A stretch of 7,509 nucleotides of DNA, from contig JAOPWF010000759.1 in assembly GCA_025965815.1 (NCBI GenBank), positions 1 to 7,509 on the forward strand, written 5' to 3'. Source of the stretch: Mycobacterium sp. (lineage in GTDB: Bacteria; Actinomycetota; Actinomycetes; Mycobacteriales; Mycobacteriaceae). Shown one piece after another: positions 7,116 through 7,509 of the stretch. The number at the start of each line of letters is the position of its first letter. The stretch's first letter is position 1. Below the pieces are notes generated by a model. That model saw nothing but the letters and a program-made list of their open reading frames with translations. It had not been told where the DNA came from and made no database searches. Both the position numbers and the translations under genes were made by a program.

Positions 7116-7144
7116 TTGACTGTGGCAGTTGACTGCCATAGTGT
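7116..7144 (+). promoter_or_regulatory. Promoter with embedded operator palindrome for the luciferase-like gene
   Basis: TTGACT (7116-7121), 17 bases, then TAGTGT (7139-7144). The spacer holds TGGCAGTTGACTGCCA (7123-7138), an inverted repeat with one central mismatch. The 29-bp block matches the minus-strand block at 4374-4346 at 26 positions, in the same orientation relative to the gene it serves. It lies about 80 bases upstream of the ATG at 7223. Prediction from sequence only. Confidence 0.75.
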
Positions 7145-7154
7145 CCTGAGTCAC

Positions 7155-7175
7155 ATGGCCCTGCGCCGTTGCTGA
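7155..7175 (+). other. Possible six-codon upstream reading frame
   Basis: ATG at 7155 begins a frame encoding MALRRC and stops with TGA at 7173-7175, within the leader predicted from the promoter at 7116-7144. The start is about 10 bases past the -10, so the message would have almost no leader before it. Its stop overlaps by one base an ATG at 7175 that is in frame with the luciferase-like gene. It could be chance. Confidence 0.25.
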
Positions 7176-7222
7176 TGGCCCGCGCCGCACGGATATCTGA
7201 TCACGAAACCGGAAGGCTCGCA

Positions 7223-7509
7223 ATGAGATTCACCGTCTATCTGCCCAACTGCATGCACGTCGCCGCAATCACGCAGCCGTGGGAGCATGACCTGAGCGGG
7301 CGGGACATCGCCAGCGTGGCGCAACGGGCCGAGCAGCTCGGCTACTCCATGGTGTTTCTGCCGGAGCATTTCTTCACGCCGAAATCCCACGTCGAACTGT
7401 CCGGCAATCACTACTTCGACGCCACCACCGCCCAAACCTTCGTCGCCGGCGCCACGTCGACGATCACCATCGGGTCGATGGTGACCATCCTGCCGTTGCA
7501 CAACCCGAT
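7223..7509 (+). CDS. Luciferase-like (LLM class) flavin/F420-dependent oxidoreductase, N-terminal part
   Basis: 95 complete codons run from ATG at 7223 to the right edge; such proteins usually have 280-350 residues, so about a third is visible. The start has GGAAGG six bases upstream. An in-frame ATG at 7175 without a ribosome site is less likely. The protein begins MRFTVYLPNC; the pattern SVAQRAEQLGYSMVFLPEHF followed by TAQTFVAGATSTITIGSMVTILPLHNP is the first part of the bacterial-luciferase TIM barrel, with the GY-x-x-x-F-x-PEH strand and the T-x-x-I-x-IG-x-x-V strand. In mycobacteria most of these use F420 or FMN for hydride transfer or monooxygenation; the fragment does not settle which cofactor. 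Transcribed divergently from the PEP-utilising gene and predicted to share its regulator through the operator at 7123-7138. Confidence 0.9.
   Translation, partial: MRFTVYLPNCMHVAAITQPWEHDLSGRDIASVAQRAEQLGYSMVFLPEHFFTPKSHVELSGNHYFDATTAQTFVAGATSTITIGSMVTILPLHNP

Noticed and set aside
7151..7501. Minus-strand open frame of 116 codons opposite the luciferase-like gene.
   Set aside because: The plus strand encodes a well-marked luciferase-like barrel with a ribosome site; the antisense frame shows no family.

Overview
The window is GC-rich with GC-biased third codon positions. Its gene families are a fused two-domain acyl-CoA dehydrogenase, an Ltp-type thiolase-fold protein, an F420/flavin luciferase-like oxidoreductase and a PEP-utilising swivel-domain protein. 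Together these point to a mycobacterium or a close actinobacterial relative. No rRNA, tRNA, mobile element or CRISPR array is visible. I read it as a catabolic (lipid, steroid or other hydrophobic substrate) accessory locus.

Layout, left to right. Four tightly packed minus-strand genes read from 4304 down to the left edge: an EthD-like small protein (3942-4304), a nitroreductase (3332-3940), a 720-residue fused acyl-CoA dehydrogenase (1138-3300) and an Ltp/thiolase-like protein (1-1124, cut by the edge). To their right is a second minus-strand pair: a PEP-utilising protein without an ATP-binding domain (5389-7011), followed after 13 bases by a CrtC/AttH-like protein (4371-5375). A 211-bp divergent intergenic region (7012-7222) then separates the pair from a plus-strand luciferase-like monooxygenase (7223 to the right edge).

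The most interesting signal is regulatory. A 16-bp inverted repeat of the form TGRCAGTYGACTGYCA (one variant has a CA centre on the minus strand) occurs three times, once upstream of each of the three transcription units. In two of the three it fills the gap between a TTGACT -35 and a TAGTGT -10 with 17-bp spacing, within a 29-bp block identical at 26 positions. This is what a small repressor regulon looks like; the regulator itself is not in the window and the motif is not one I recognise (not KstR or KstR2).

As a working idea, the PEP-utilising and CrtC-like pair and the luciferase-like oxidoreductase would prepare or modify a substrate. The acyl-CoA dehydrogenase would then introduce a double bond in a CoA thioester, and the Ltp-like protein would cleave it as an aldolase rather than as a thiolase. 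The nitroreductase and EthD-like proteins have no assignable step. The substrate cannot be told from sequence alone.
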